The notes: generated from the letters alone by a model not told the origin. A stretch of 64,000 nt of DNA from Kineobactrum salinum (GCF_010669285.1 NZ_CP048711.1:930001-994000); one strand, 5' to 3'; positions 54,365-63,682 are shown, counted from the stretch's first letter. Made by a program: numbers and translations.

Positions 54365-55661
54365 CACTCTGGGTCCTGACGTATTCCGGCGCCGAGCTGG
54401 GCTGTCCGAGCAATAGCACAACCTCCGGCAGATTCTGGTCCCAGTTGAAGGCCCGCTGGACCCAGCGGCGGGCCCGGCTGCCAAGCTCGTCATGCAATCC
54501 CTCGATTACCTCTGCCAGCAACCGCTGATAGTCTCCGGCCGTGTCCGCCAGCAGCACCTGCTCGCCGTGGCTGGCCCCGATCCCCTCCAGCCCCTTGCTG
54601 CTGGCCAGCACCGGACGTGCCATCGCCATACCTTCCAGTACTTTGTTCTGGACGCCGCGCGCGACCCTCATCGGCGCCACCACCGCCAGTGCGTGTTGCA
54701 GGTAGGGGCGTACATCCTCCACCCTGCCGGTGACGGTCACACCTGGCTCCCGCGCCAGTTGCTGCACTGAGCGTGCCGGGTTGCCGCCCACGATATAGAA
54801 CAGCACCGCCGGATGACTGCGCCGCAACTGCGGCAGTATGCCGCGGACAAACCAGGTCACCGCATCCACATTGGGCCAATAATCCATCGCGCCGGTGAAC
54901 ACCAGCGGCAGGCTGTCCTGCGGGAAGGGATTGTCAGGCAGCCGGGCTGGGTCGAGACCGGGATCAAAGTAGTCGCAGTCGACACCGTTGTTGTAATAGC
55001 CAATCTTGTGGGCCGTCTCCGGCGACAACTCATGGAACAGGGCCGCCTCTGCCGAGGATACAAACAGCCCGGCGTCGAAGCGCTGGGCCAGCTCCTGTTC
55101 CAGCCGCAGCAGGCAGCGCGCCTCGCGCCGGTACACCCAGCTCATCGGCGGTGGCTTCTGTGCCGCGTACTGCTGCCATTTGTCGGAGTCAACATCGACA
55201 AAATCTATGACCTTGCGCGTAAAATCCCGGCCCTGGGCCGGCAGGAACTGGGCCATGGCAGAGGAATAGACTATGGCGTGACGGATGTCGTGATCCAGCA
55301 CTGCCTGCTCGACCCATTGCCTCAGGGTGCGGTCGCTGTAATACGGTATCGACAGCGCCTGACCAGTCAGCAGGCCACTCAAGCTCCGCAGGGTTGCGCG
55401 CCAGGGCCGCAGCGGGCGCAGAAAGACCGCCCGGCAATAGCGTTCCAGCTCGACTGCCCAAGGCCAGTCCTGCGGGTCGTCGACAAAACTGGCCAGGTAG
55501 ATATCGAAATGCCGGCTCAGATGCTGCAGCAGGTGAAAGGAGCGTATCTTGTCGCCCTTGTTCGGGGGATAGGGAATCCGGTGGCACAGAAACAGCAAAG
55601 CCGGCTTGCCGCCGCCAGGCGCTTCCTGCACCCCGTCGCACCCAATTCCGGTCGCCGTCAT
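54357..55661 (-). CDS. Glycosyltransferase, PEP-CTERM/EpsH1 system-associated (TIGR03087-like)
   Basis: The 434-aa GT-B enzyme begins with the conserved LLFLCHRIPYPPNKGDKIRS and continues with VIDFVDVDSDKWQQYA, IGYYNNGVDCDYFDP, VFTGAMDYWPNVDAV and the C-terminal VAPMRVARGVQNKVLEGMAM. This is the standard first sugar transferase next to XrtA. It overlaps XrtA by eight bases and is cytoplasmic. Confidence 0.93.
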   Translation of the reverse strand: MTATGIGCDGVQEAPGGGKPALLFLCHRIPYPPNKGDKIRSFHLLQHLSRHFDIYLASFVDDPQDWPWAVELERYCRAVFLRPLRPWRATLRSLSGLLTGQALSIPYYSDRTLRQWVEQAVLDHDIRHAIVYSSAMAQFLPAQGRDFTRKVIDFVDVDSDKWQQYAAQKPPPMSWVYRREARCLLRLEQELAQRFDAGLFVSSAEAALFHELSPETAHKIGYYNNGVDCDYFDPGLDPARLPDNPFPQDSLPLVFTGAMDYWPNVDAVTWFVRGILPQLRRSHPAVLFYIVGGNPARSVQQLAREPGVTVTGRVEDVRPYLQHALAVVAPMRVARGVQNKVLEGMAMARPVLASSKGLEGIGASHGEQVLLADTAGDYQRLLAEVIEGLHDELGSRARRWVQRAFNWDQNLPEVVLLLGQPSSAPEYVRTQSDD

Positions 55662-55669
55662 AAGCAGGG

Positions 55670-56701
55670 TTATCCGAGGCTGCGCGCCAACGGCGGCCCG
55701 ATCAGGTTCGCCACCGGCAGCGGCAGGCGTCGCCAGGCATCCACCAGCAGACGGTATTTGGGGTTATTGGGATTGACGTCGGGGATACTCTCGGCGCGCA
55801 CCAGGAAATACTCGTAGGGCAGAGGCTGCGGCTCGAAGCCCCAGTGCTTCTTGAAGTCGAAGGGCCCGGTATCGCGCTTGCTGCGGCCAAAATCGAAACT
55901 GACCATGCCCTCCTCCGCGCTGCGCCGCATCAGCTCCCAGTACATGAAGTGATTGCAGCCCTTGATATGGCGGGCCCGGGCGATACTGCCGCCATAGTAG
56001 GGCAGCACCTCACCGCGAAAGTAAAAACTCATCACGCCGGCCACGTCTTCGCCGCCCTCGCGAATCATCAGCACCCGACAGTCATCGCCGAACTCCTCCC
56101 ACAACAGATCCAGATAGCGCCTGCTGAATACCGGTGTGCCCAGGTTGCGCACGCTCTCGGCGTAGACCCGGTACAGGCGTTCTGTGCCCGCAACCTCCTC
56201 GCTCTCCAGCCCGGCCTGGATGCCCTTGCGGATCATCGCCCGCTGCCGGTTGGGGATGGCTTTCAGGTTGACCTCGTTGTCCGCGTCGATGGGCTTGCGG
56301 AAGGTGTAATAGAGATCCTTGACCGGCCAGCCACTGGCCGACGGTTCCAGATTGCGCAGTTCCAGGGCATCGACTCCCAGTGCCCGGGCACGCTCACAGG
56401 CCGCGCTGCGCAGCGCGGCCGCGGCAGCCGTTGAGCTGGCAGCAATACCGCCGTACACGCAAAACGGCAGGCTGGCCAGCTTGTTGCCAAACAGCCGGCT
56501 GCGCACTTCCGCCAGCGGTAACACACCCACCACCTGGCCGTCTGCTTCGGCCAGCAGGAAATGGCTCCGGTGGCCAAAGGCCTGCTGCAGCACACGCTGC
56601 CAGCCGTAGCGGTGAAAAAAGGTTGCCTGGGGACAGTCCCGGACAAAGGCCTCCCAGGCCGGCTCGTCTTCAGCAGTACAGCTGCGTACTGATACCGTCA
56701 T
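55670..56701 (-). CDS. FemAB family protein, XrtA/PEP-CTERM system-associated
   Basis: The 343-aa protein has paired GNAT-like halves: ATFFHRYGWQRVLQQAFGHR, LPFCVYGGIAASSTAA, then GVMSFYFRGEVLPYYGGS and FDFGRSKRDTGPFDFKKHWG, the TIGR03019 pattern. FemAB enzymes of peptidoglycan transfer amino acids from aminoacyl-tRNA. Here the acceptor is unknown, but an amino-acid transferase fits the peptide-chemistry theme of the 26-41 kb block. It overlaps the deacetylase gene by four bases. Confidence 0.92.
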   Translation of the reverse strand: MTVSVRSCTAEDEPAWEAFVRDCPQATFFHRYGWQRVLQQAFGHRSHFLLAEADGQVVGVLPLAEVRSRLFGNKLASLPFCVYGGIAASSTAAAAALRSAACERARALGVDALELRNLEPSASGWPVKDLYYTFRKPIDADNEVNLKAIPNRQRAMIRKGIQAGLESEEVAGTERLYRVYAESVRNLGTPVFSRRYLDLLWEEFGDDCRVLMIREGGEDVAGVMSFYFRGEVLPYYGGSIARARHIKGCNHFMYWELMRRSAEEGMVSFDFGRSKRDTGPFDFKKHWGFEPQPLPYEYFLVRAESIPDVNPNNPKYRLLVDAWRRLPLPVANLIGPPLARSLG

Positions 56702-57627
56702 ACACGGGCCTCGCGCCCGCCTGCGGCTGGCCAGCTGGCCGCTGCGGCCCCATCCCCGGCTGCCGCCTGGTTGGCGGCAATGACAGAGCCGAACACGCAG
56801 TCCATGCGGTCCCAGCGAAAATCTCCCAGCAGCCGCTGCAAACGCTGCTCCATGCGGCCCAGGTTCAGGTAGTGGCGGAACCGGGTGCGGGCGGGCAGGC
56901 CCTCAGGCCGCGGTTGCTGCGGGTCGATTTCCCAGGGGTGGAAATAGAACAGGCCGCTCTCCCCTTCGGTCCGGTTGATTCGGCGCAGCGCCCAGCGCGA
57001 AAATCCGTAGGGGAACAGGCGGAACCAGCCGCCACCGCCACAATTGATATTGCGTCCGGCCAGGGTCAGCGTAGTCACCGGGATCTCGGTCAGGCGCCCG
57101 CCTGCCGCGGCGAAGGCGAAGCGGGGGGCCTCTGGCATGCCGTACAGGTCGTGCCTGATCGGCGCGATGCTGGAGCTGTAGACGTAGCCTGCATCCGCCA
57201 GCACATCCAGCGCCCACAGATTGCCGGCGCCGATGGAATAGCTGGCCGCGCGGTAGCCGCTGACTGCCACGCCGCCGATATCTTCCAGCACGGATTTGGT
57301 GCGGCTAACATCCTCCCGGAATGCCTCGGGCTGCTGGGTCGTGACCCGGATATGCTCCCAGCCGTGGCTGGCCAGTTCGTGGCCGGCGGCGACAATGCGC
57401 CGCACCATGGCTGGGTGGCGCTCTGCCACCCAGCCCAGGGTAAAGAAGGTGGCCCTGACCCCGTTCTGTTCGAACAGGGCCAGGATGCGGTCTACATTGG
57501 CCTCCACCCGCATCGGCGTGCTGTCCCAGGCGCTGCGCTGGATGTGGCGCTCAAAGGCAGAGACCTGGAAGTAATCCTCCACATCCACAGTCATCGCGTT
57601 GACCTGTTCCGGAATGGACACGGTCAT
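56698..57627 (-). CDS. XrtA system polysaccharide deacetylase (DUF3473)
   Basis: The 309-aa enzyme has AMTVDVEDYFQVSAFER, FFTLGWVAERHP, ELASHGWEHIRV (metal His pair) and the C-terminal DUF3473 piece YFHPWEIDPQQPR. It matches TIGR03006. The ATG at 57627 overlaps the wecB stop (ATGA). It would deacetylate a sugar of the exopolysaccharide. Confidence 0.93.
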   Translation of the reverse strand: MTVSIPEQVNAMTVDVEDYFQVSAFERHIQRSAWDSTPMRVEANVDRILALFEQNGVRATFFTLGWVAERHPAMVRRIVAAGHELASHGWEHIRVTTQQPEAFREDVSRTKSVLEDIGGVAVSGYRAASYSIGAGNLWALDVLADAGYVYSSSIAPIRHDLYGMPEAPRFAFAAAGGRLTEIPVTTLTLAGRNINCGGGGWFRLFPYGFSRWALRRINRTEGESGLFYFHPWEIDPQQPRPEGLPARTRFRHYLNLGRMEQRLQRLLGDFRWDRMDCVFGSVIAANQAAAGDGAAAASWPAAGGREARV

Positions 57628-58778
57628 GCTGCCCTGGCTCCCCGGCACCAGTCGAGAATGACTGCGGCGATGCGCTGGGCCGCGGCGCCGTCCCATAACT
57701 CAGGCTGGCGGCCCGCCTTGCCTCGACCCGAGATAATTTCCTCACAGGCGCGACGAATAGCCGCCGGATCAGTACCCACCACCGTGTTGGTGCCCTGTTC
57801 CACGGTAATTGGTCGCTCGGTGCTCTCGCGCAGCGTGATGCAGGGCACCCCCAGTGCCGTCGTCTCCTCCTGGATACCACCGGAATCGGTCAGCACCAGG
57901 CGCGCATCGCGCATCAGCCCCAGCATCTCCAGATAACCCTGGGGCGGCAACAGCAGAATATTGCCCTTCGCCAGCAGCGCATCCAAATCGGCCGCAGCAA
58001 TACGGGCCCGGGTGCGGGGGTGGACAGGAAAAACCAGTGGTGTCTGCCGGCTGGTCTCGACCAGTACCGACAACAGGCGCTTCAGCACCACCGGGTCATC
58101 CACATTCGAGGGCCGGTGCAATGTGAGCAGGCCATAGTTGTCGGCCATGACAGCCCTCTCCAACTGCGCACCCTCGACACCCTCCAGCGTGATCCGGGCC
58201 GGTACCGCCGAGGCGAGGTTGTAGCGCAGCGTGTCGATCATTACATTGCCAACAAAAAACACTTTGTCGGAGCCGATGCCCTCGCGCTGCAGATTGGCGG
58301 CAGCACCGGCCTCCGTGGTAAACAGCAGATCGGACAGCTGGTCGGTGAGAATGCGGTTGATCTCCTCCGGCATACTGCGATCGCCGCTGCGCAGCCCCGC
58401 CTCCACATGCATCACCGGCACCTGTTTCTTGACGGCTACCAGAGCACAGGCAATGGTCGAGTTGACATCCCCCACCACCAGCACGGCGGTCGGCTTGCGC
58501 TCATCCAGCACCGGCTCAAAGCGCTGCATGATCTGTGCGGTCTGTTCGGCATGACTGCCCGACCCCACCTCCAGGTCCACATCCGGTTCGGGAATATGCA
58601 ATTGTTCGAAGAATGCATGTTTCATCGCCGCATCGTAGTGCTGGCCGGTGTGGACCAGACTGGCACTCAGGCCACTGCCAGGCGCGCTGAACGCGCGCAT
58701 GATCGGCGCGATCTTCATGAAATTGGGCCGCGCGCCCACGACACAGAGAATGTGCGGCAGGTGGGTGCTGTGTTGCAT
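57624..58778 (-). CDS. wecB: UDP-N-acetylglucosamine 2-epimerase
   Basis: The 384-aa non-hydrolysing epimerase interconverts UDP-GlcNAc and UDP-ManNAc. Motifs are VVGARPNFMKIAPIMRAF, SLVHTGQHYD, VMHVEAGLRSGDRSMPEE, LLTLHRPSNVD and LTDSGGIQEETTALG. It suggests that the polymer contains ManNAc or a derived sugar. It lies nine bases after the outer-membrane protein gene, replacing the XrtA-associated ATPase often found near this position. Confidence 0.95.
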   Translation of the reverse strand: MQHSTHLPHILCVVGARPNFMKIAPIMRAFSAPGSGLSASLVHTGQHYDAAMKHAFFEQLHIPEPDVDLEVGSGSHAEQTAQIMQRFEPVLDERKPTAVLVVGDVNSTIACALVAVKKQVPVMHVEAGLRSGDRSMPEEINRILTDQLSDLLFTTEAGAAANLQREGIGSDKVFFVGNVMIDTLRYNLASAVPARITLEGVEGAQLERAVMADNYGLLTLHRPSNVDDPVVLKRLLSVLVETSRQTPLVFPVHPRTRARIAAADLDALLAKGNILLLPPQGYLEMLGLMRDARLVLTDSGGIQEETTALGVPCITLRESTERPITVEQGTNTVVGTDPAAIRRACEEIISGRGKAGRQPELWDGAAAQRIAAVILDWCRGARAA

Positions 58779-58787
58779 AGGGGAGTC

Positions 58788-60275
58788 CTAGAAGCCGTGT
58801 CTTACTGTGAACGTTATCCGGTTCTCGTCGTAATCATTCAGGGCAAAATCGGATTCCTGGCTGACAAACCGGTAAGAGAGACTGAATGTGGTATCCACGC
58901 CCACCTCCCGCGAGAAGCCCAACCTGGCCCGCCAACCCCTGGTGTCCTCTCCAAACTGGCCTATATTGCCGCCCTCGCCGTCGCGTTCGTACCAGCCCAG
59001 GCGAAGGTTCGCGGTCAACTGGCGGGACAGGTTCCGCGACAGCGTGAGATCAGTACTGCTGAATCTTGCCTCACCGCCATCCTCGGTGCGTTCCTGTTGC
59101 GAATCGGAGCCGCTCAGGACAATCGTTGTGCGCCGCGCGACAAAGCGATAACGCAGGGTGAAGCGTTCGTCGAGAATCGGGGTATTGCCGATAAAGGTCG
59201 GCCGCCCACCCGGCAGTGGATCGCCGGGCAATTCTCCCGGGCCGGGTTCAAAGGGATCATCCGGGTCGAAGGTACCGTCATCATCGGCTCGCAGGTTGCG
59301 CGGGAAGGTGAGGGTACGGGTATAGGTCGCGCTCAACTCACTGCGTTTGTGCCGATAACTCAGGTTCAGCCGTGGGGTGCTACCGAAAAAGCGTTCACCG
59401 GTCCCGACACCGACCTCAATACGGTCGTTGGGCGCCCAGCGGATGCCGACATCCCAGTAGGAGCCGTCGATATCGTCCAGTGCACTGGTGAACTCGTTCC
59501 ACTCCTCGCCCACCAGGCCATTGACCTGCCAGGACCTGGTGAGCTGTAGTGCGGTCCAGACTTCAGCCGAGGCCAGTTCATTGTCGAACGGCGGGCTGAT
59601 CTCAGTGCCCTCGTAGCGTACCTCACTGTAGCGTGCCCTGACGCCAGCGCTGAGGCGGCTGGCGGCAGGATCGGTGCCAAGATCAAACTCGACCCGATCT
59701 TCGGCGCTGTCCCCGAATACATCCACCGCATTGAACTGCTCGTTGTAGCGATAGCGCAAGCGCAGGTCGGTGTTGCGCAGCAGGCGCCGCTGAATCACTG
59801 CGCCAACACTGTAGCTGTAAGTGATATTGGTGTTCTCGCGGCCACTGACGTTATCCCTGCCGCCCGGTGCGAACGGGTCGATGGCATTGCGGCCTGCGAA
59901 TGCATCGGCCTCCAGGGTCAACCAGTTGCGCAGGGCTTCGTAATCGCCCACAAAACGCAGGCTGGGCACCACCGCTTCGCGGTTGGTCAAGCCCGGCTGC
60001 CCCCCGAAACAACGAGTGCTGCTGTTCCCCAGGGAATTGTATTCGGCCGCGGCGCGCAGTGACAGGTTGCCCCTCGCGCCCTGGCCACGCAGGGTCAGGT
60101 CGGGGCGCGCCGTAGTAACCCACTTGCTTTCCTTGTCACGGTTGGCAAGACAGACGTTGTCCGAATAATAACCGCCCACGGATACACCGGCCTCTCTTTG
60201 CCAATCGGCGGCTATTGCTGCCTGTGCGAGAACGCTGCCGAAAATACCGCTAAAAATGAACTGACGAAGTTTCAC
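58788..60275 (-). CDS. Outer-membrane beta-barrel protein, PEP-CTERM system-associated (TIGR03016-like)
   Basis: The ~495-aa precursor has the signal FIFSGIFGSVLAQAAIAAD and many amphipathic strands of barrel type, ending with the C-terminal aromatic signature RITFTVRHGF. It is the usual exosortase-A locus outer-membrane protein and probably helps export. The GTG at 60275 overlaps the kinase stop (GTGA) once the kinase frame is repaired. Longer starts would read the kinase tail in a wrong frame as a WLRLWLRLW run and are rejected. Confidence 0.88.
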   Translation of the reverse strand: MKLRQFIFSGIFGSVLAQAAIAADWQREAGVSVGGYYSDNVCLANRDKESKWVTTARPDLTLRGQGARGNLSLRAAAEYNSLGNSSTRCFGGQPGLTNREAVVPSLRFVGDYEALRNWLTLEADAFAGRNAIDPFAPGGRDNVSGRENTNITYSYSVGAVIQRRLLRNTDLRLRYRYNEQFNAVDVFGDSAEDRVEFDLGTDPAASRLSAGVRARYSEVRYEGTEISPPFDNELASAEVWTALQLTRSWQVNGLVGEEWNEFTSALDDIDGSYWDVGIRWAPNDRIEVGVGTGERFFGSTPRLNLSYRHKRSELSATYTRTLTFPRNLRADDDGTFDPDDPFEPGPGELPGDPLPGGRPTFIGNTPILDERFTLRYRFVARRTTIVLSGSDSQQERTEDGGEARFSSTDLTLSRNLSRQLTANLRLGWYERDGEGGNIGQFGEDTRGWRARLGFSREVGVDTTFSLSYRFVSQESDFALNDYDENRITFTVRHGF

Positions 60276-61245
60276 GGGGCAACCACCTGCTCGGGCCGCG
60301 TCCGCTGGCCATAGGCGTAGCCATAGCCGTAGCCATAGCCGTAGCCATAGCCCTTGCCGAACAGGCGCAGCCGCCGCCGCGAGGCACGATTGAGCACCAC
60401 CCCACCATCTTGTCTTCGCCGATGTGCTCCAGCGCTTCCTCGACCGCGTGCTGGGGTGTGATGTCAGCCGAGGCCACAAACACAATCTGGCCCATGAAAC
60501 TGGCCAGCACCCCGGCCTCAGTGGTCAGCAGCAAGGGCGGGGAATCGAAGACAATGACCCGGTCGTGATAGCGTTCCGACAACTCCAGCATCAACTCATG
60601 CATATTCGCGCTGGCCAGCAACTCGGTGGCGTGTTCATCCGCTGTGCCAGCGGGCAGTACCCGCAGCTTGTCCATATTGGTGTGCAGGATCACATCCTGC
60701 GGCCTGACATTTTCATCCTTCAGAATGTCAATCAATCCGGGTGTATCGGGGGCCACGCCCAGCCAGCCACCGGCGGTGGCTTTGAGCACATCCGCGTCGA
60801 CGAACAATACGGTCTTGTCCTGCTCCATCGCGATGCTCATCGCCAGGTTGAGCGAGGAGAACGTCTTGCCATCGCCCTGCAGTGCGCTGGTGACCATCAC
60901 CAGGTTGGCGTTGGCGATCGGCGTCGGCGCCTGTCCGGCGATGTTTTTCAGCAGCGGACGCTTGATGGTACGAAACTCTTCCGCAATGGCGCTGCGCGGT
61001 GTCGCCGGCGTCAGGAAACCCTGGTGATGCAGTAGATCGAAGGGTATTTCGATCCGGGGCCTGGCGCTGCGGCTCTCGGCCGGCCGCGTATCATCCATCC
61101 GCGCCCGCATGGATTTATGGGTGGCGGCTGCAGTAGACTCCATGGCGTCACTGCCCGCTCGCTCGACGGTGTGCTGCCCCTCGGCAGACTGCGGCGCAGC
61201 CTGTTGTTCCTTTTGTTGGCCGAGGGCTTTCTCGATAATGCTCAT
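60272..61245 (-). CDS. XrtA-associated tyrosine autokinase (frame-broken near its C-terminus)
   Basis: The ~324-aa BY-kinase has the N-terminal MSIIEKALGQQ, Walker A SALQGDGKTFSSLNLA, Walker A' VLFVDADVLK and Walker B VIVFDSPPLLLT. One base restored in the C run at 60400-60403 changes the tail to GVVLNRASRRRLRLFGKG followed by a Gly-Tyr tail (GYGYGYGYGYAYG), the tyrosine-rich end expected for this family (TIGR03018). The stop then overlaps the next GTG. It works with the chain-length protein upstream to control polymer length; the tyrosines are likely phosphorylation sites. Confidence 0.88.
60310..60356 (-). repeat. Twelve-base tandem repeat encoding the Gly-Tyr tail
   Basis: The plus strand repeats gccatagccgta about four times. 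In the repaired kinase frame this is alternating Gly-Tyr. Slippage here would change the number of phosphorylatable tyrosines without a frameshift. Confidence 0.8.
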
Positions 61246-61319
61246 TGGCGGCTCCGGTTCGTCGGCGATCGGCTGGACTCAGGGTTTGGCATGGTTATTG
61301 GCTTCCGGTCCGGTCGGCA

Positions 61320-62858
61320 TCAGGCAATGAAACCGGGTACAACCAGTACCCCGGCAAAGGCAAGCAGCAGGGCCACGCTGCAGATACTGAAGCTGGCCAG
61401 CCGCAACACATCGCTGCGTTTTTCCTCAGCGGATTTGTTCCACGCCACAGTCCCCAGCAGCGGCAAGCCAGTGGTATTGGCCAGCATCCGCGCATCGGTC
61501 ACCATCGGATAGAGCAGCGACAGCAGCAGCGCGAGGGCGCCACCCGCACCCAGGGCAACCACCAGCACGCCAGCATTCAGCAGCAGCTTGTTGGGCTCAT
61601 TGGGTGTGCGTGGCACAAATGGTGGATCGATAACCCGGAAGGTGACATCGCCGGCGGTATTCTCTACATCGCCCGCCAGTCGTGCGGCTTCCCGGCGCTC
61701 CAGCATTTCCTGATGCTGCCGGGCAATCACGTTGTAGTCGCGGTCGAGCTGCTTCAGTTCCGCCTCGACTTCCGGAATCTGGTTGACCTTCTGTCCCAAT
61801 TCTTCCACTCGGCGCTCATATTCTGCTACCCGTACCCGCAATTCCGCGGCCTGGGCCTCGGTTTCGGCCAGCATGGAACGCATGCCCTGGTAGACCGGGT
61901 TGTTGGGCAGGTTACCAAAGCGGGACCCGGAGGCTTCGCGCATCATGCTGTATTCCGCTTCCTGCTCCGCTTCGAGCTCGGCGATCAGGCCGCGCAGGCG
62001 CAGCACTTCCGGATGCTTCTCCGTATACCGGGACATCAAGTTGTCCATTTGCATGGTCAGGGCCTGGATGCGCTCGCCGATGGGCGAGTCCACAGCGGCA
62101 GAGGAACCACCGGCTATGAACACGGGCTCCTCACCGGCGATCTGGCGCTGCAGCTCCAGCCGCCGGTTCTCGACTTCCCGCAGCTGCAACCGGGCCTGCT
62201 CAAGGTTACTGCGTGCATTCATCAGGCGGCTGTAATAGTCACCCTGCTCCCCGGGGAGCACATCGACATTGCGCTGCTTGAAGTTGGCCAGGCGGGCCTC
62301 AGCCTCAATCAACCTCGCTTCGGATTCCGCCAGTTGCTGCTCCAGAAAGGTCTTGGCACCGGAGCTGTCCTGGCGCTTGTCGCTCATGGAGGTTTCGATA
62401 AAGACGGTGATCAGGGATTGCGCTATCCGCCGCGCGGTCTCGCGATCCCTGTCCTTGACCGAGATGGAGTACAGCGAAGCATTGCCCCTATTGCCCAACA
62501 GGGAGATGGAGTTTTCCAGCCGCTTGATCAACGCATCCTTTTGGGCCTCGGTAGTGGCCTGCAGGTCCAGGTCCGTCATGCGCGCCAGTTTTTCCAGGTT
62601 GGGACGGCTGAGCAGCGTACGGCTCATCATCCGGATGCGCTGGTCGATATCCGGCGTGATCGTCAGGCCGCGCATCAGCGGCCGCAACACGGAATTGGTA
62701 TCGACATAGACCCTGGCACTGGCGACATAGGATTCAGGCATCTGCCAGACATAGGCCCAGCCTGCCAGGGCAATCACCCAGGCAATGCCCAGGGCCAGCC
62801 AGCGATGACGCCAGACCCCCAGGGCATAGCTCAATACTTGCGCAAAAGCGTCCTGCAT
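61320..62858 (-). CDS. XrtA system polysaccharide chain-length determinant protein
   Basis: The 512-aa Wzz/PCP protein has an N-terminal membrane helix (WLALGIAWVIALAGWAYVW), the periplasmic start SYVASARVYVDTNSVLRPLM, long coiled-coil segments (residues about 170-380) and a C-terminal membrane helix with the Pro-rich motif VIDPPFVPRTPNEPNKL. It fits TIGR03007. It sets chain length with the kinase encoded 74 bases downstream. Confidence 0.93.
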   Translation of the reverse strand: MQDAFAQVLSYALGVWRHRWLALGIAWVIALAGWAYVWQMPESYVASARVYVDTNSVLRPLMRGLTITPDIDQRIRMMSRTLLSRPNLEKLARMTDLDLQATTEAQKDALIKRLENSISLLGNRGNASLYSISVKDRDRETARRIAQSLITVFIETSMSDKRQDSSGAKTFLEQQLAESEARLIEAEARLANFKQRNVDVLPGEQGDYYSRLMNARSNLEQARLQLREVENRRLELQRQIAGEEPVFIAGGSSAAVDSPIGERIQALTMQMDNLMSRYTEKHPEVLRLRGLIAELEAEQEAEYSMMREASGSRFGNLPNNPVYQGMRSMLAETEAQAAELRVRVAEYERRVEELGQKVNQIPEVEAELKQLDRDYNVIARQHQEMLERREAARLAGDVENTAGDVTFRVIDPPFVPRTPNEPNKLLLNAGVLVVALGAGGALALLLSLLYPMVTDARMLANTTGLPLLGTVAWNKSAEEKRSDVLRLASFSICSVALLLAFAGVLVVPGFIA

Positions 62859-62899
62859 GAATAGTTATCCTGTTGACCGGTATCTGTCTGATGCAATGC

Positions 62900-62965
62900 T
62901 CATAACCAGAACTCGGAGATATTGACGATATCGCCCGGCTTCAATACGAGGCTGCTGATACAGGT
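62900..62965 (-). pseudogene. Remnant of a second polysaccharide-export gene 3' end
   Basis: Directly after the export gene's stop, the same frame continues TCISSLVLKPGDIVNISEFWL and then stops at 62900-62902. This closely resembles the export protein's own C-terminus, MALRPGDIVIISESWF. The fragment lacks a start and looks like the scar of a tandem duplication followed by deletion, or of recombination between two related genes. Confidence 0.7.
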
Positions 62966-63601
62966 TCAGAACCAGGACTCTGAAATGATCACGATATCGC
63001 CGGGACGCAACGCCATGTTGGCGGAGATATCGCCATCCTTGAGCAGATCATCCAGCCGCAGGTCAAAGGATTCCTGCCGTCCCGAAAAGGTCCGTATCAA
63101 CACCGAACGGTTGCCCGCCGCATATTCTGTCATTCCACCCACTGCGATCATCAGGTCCAGCAATGTCATGTGCTGGGAATAGGGGATGCTGGCAGGATCA
63201 GCGGCCTCGCCGACCACTCTCACCTGCTGTTGCGGCACGCCGACAAAGCCGTTGACGATAACGCTGACCACCGGCTGGCGTACATACTCGGCGTAGGCTT
63301 CCTCGATATCCCGCGCCAGTTCGGTGGAGGTCTTGCCGCTGGCGGGCAGATCCTCCACCAGACGGGTGGTGAACTTGCCATCCGGCCGTACAATACCGGT
63401 CGTGGAAAGTTCCTCATTGCCCCAGACAAAGATTTCCATTGTATCGCCCGGGCCAATGATGTAATTGTAATCCGGGATATCGAGACGGTCTGTCTCAGAC
63501 ACCGTGGGGCTGGAGCCACACCCGCTCAACAAAAGTGTCAGCAGCGCCCCCACCAGTGCCAGAAAGCCTGTGGATTGCGATACCTGAGATCCTGTGTTCA
63601 T
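62966..63601 (-). CDS. XrtA/PEP-CTERM system exopolysaccharide export protein (Wza-like)
   Basis: The 211-aa outer-membrane lipoprotein has a signal with lipobox LLLSGC and the polysaccharide-export domain (YIIGPGDTMEIFVWGNEELS, VRPDGKFTTRLVEDL). A SLBB-like segment follows (QVRVVGEAADPASIPYSQHM, GGMTEYAAGNRSV) and the end is GDIVIISESWF. It fits TIGR03027. It is the first gene of the operon, with AAGGAG upstream of the ATG at 63601, and lies downstream of a CRP-type operator. Confidence 0.93.
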   Translation of the reverse strand: MNTGSQVSQSTGFLALVGALLTLLLSGCGSSPTVSETDRLDIPDYNYIIGPGDTMEIFVWGNEELSTTGIVRPDGKFTTRLVEDLPASGKTSTELARDIEEAYAEYVRQPVVSVIVNGFVGVPQQQVRVVGEAADPASIPYSQHMTLLDLMIAVGGMTEYAAGNRSVLIRTFSGRQESFDLRLDDLLKDGDISANMALRPGDIVIISESWF

Positions 63602-63682
63602 TTTCCTGCTCCTTCGGGCCGCCCGCGGCCGCTGCTTTTTCTTGAAGTCCAGTCCGTCAAACAGATCAAACCATAGTCTAAT

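Noticed and set aside
60276-60485. N-terminal extension of the outer-membrane protein (WLRLWLRLW run)
   Set aside because: It is the kinase Gly-Tyr repeat read in the wrong frame. The GTG at 60275 gives a proper signal peptide and a GTGA overlap.
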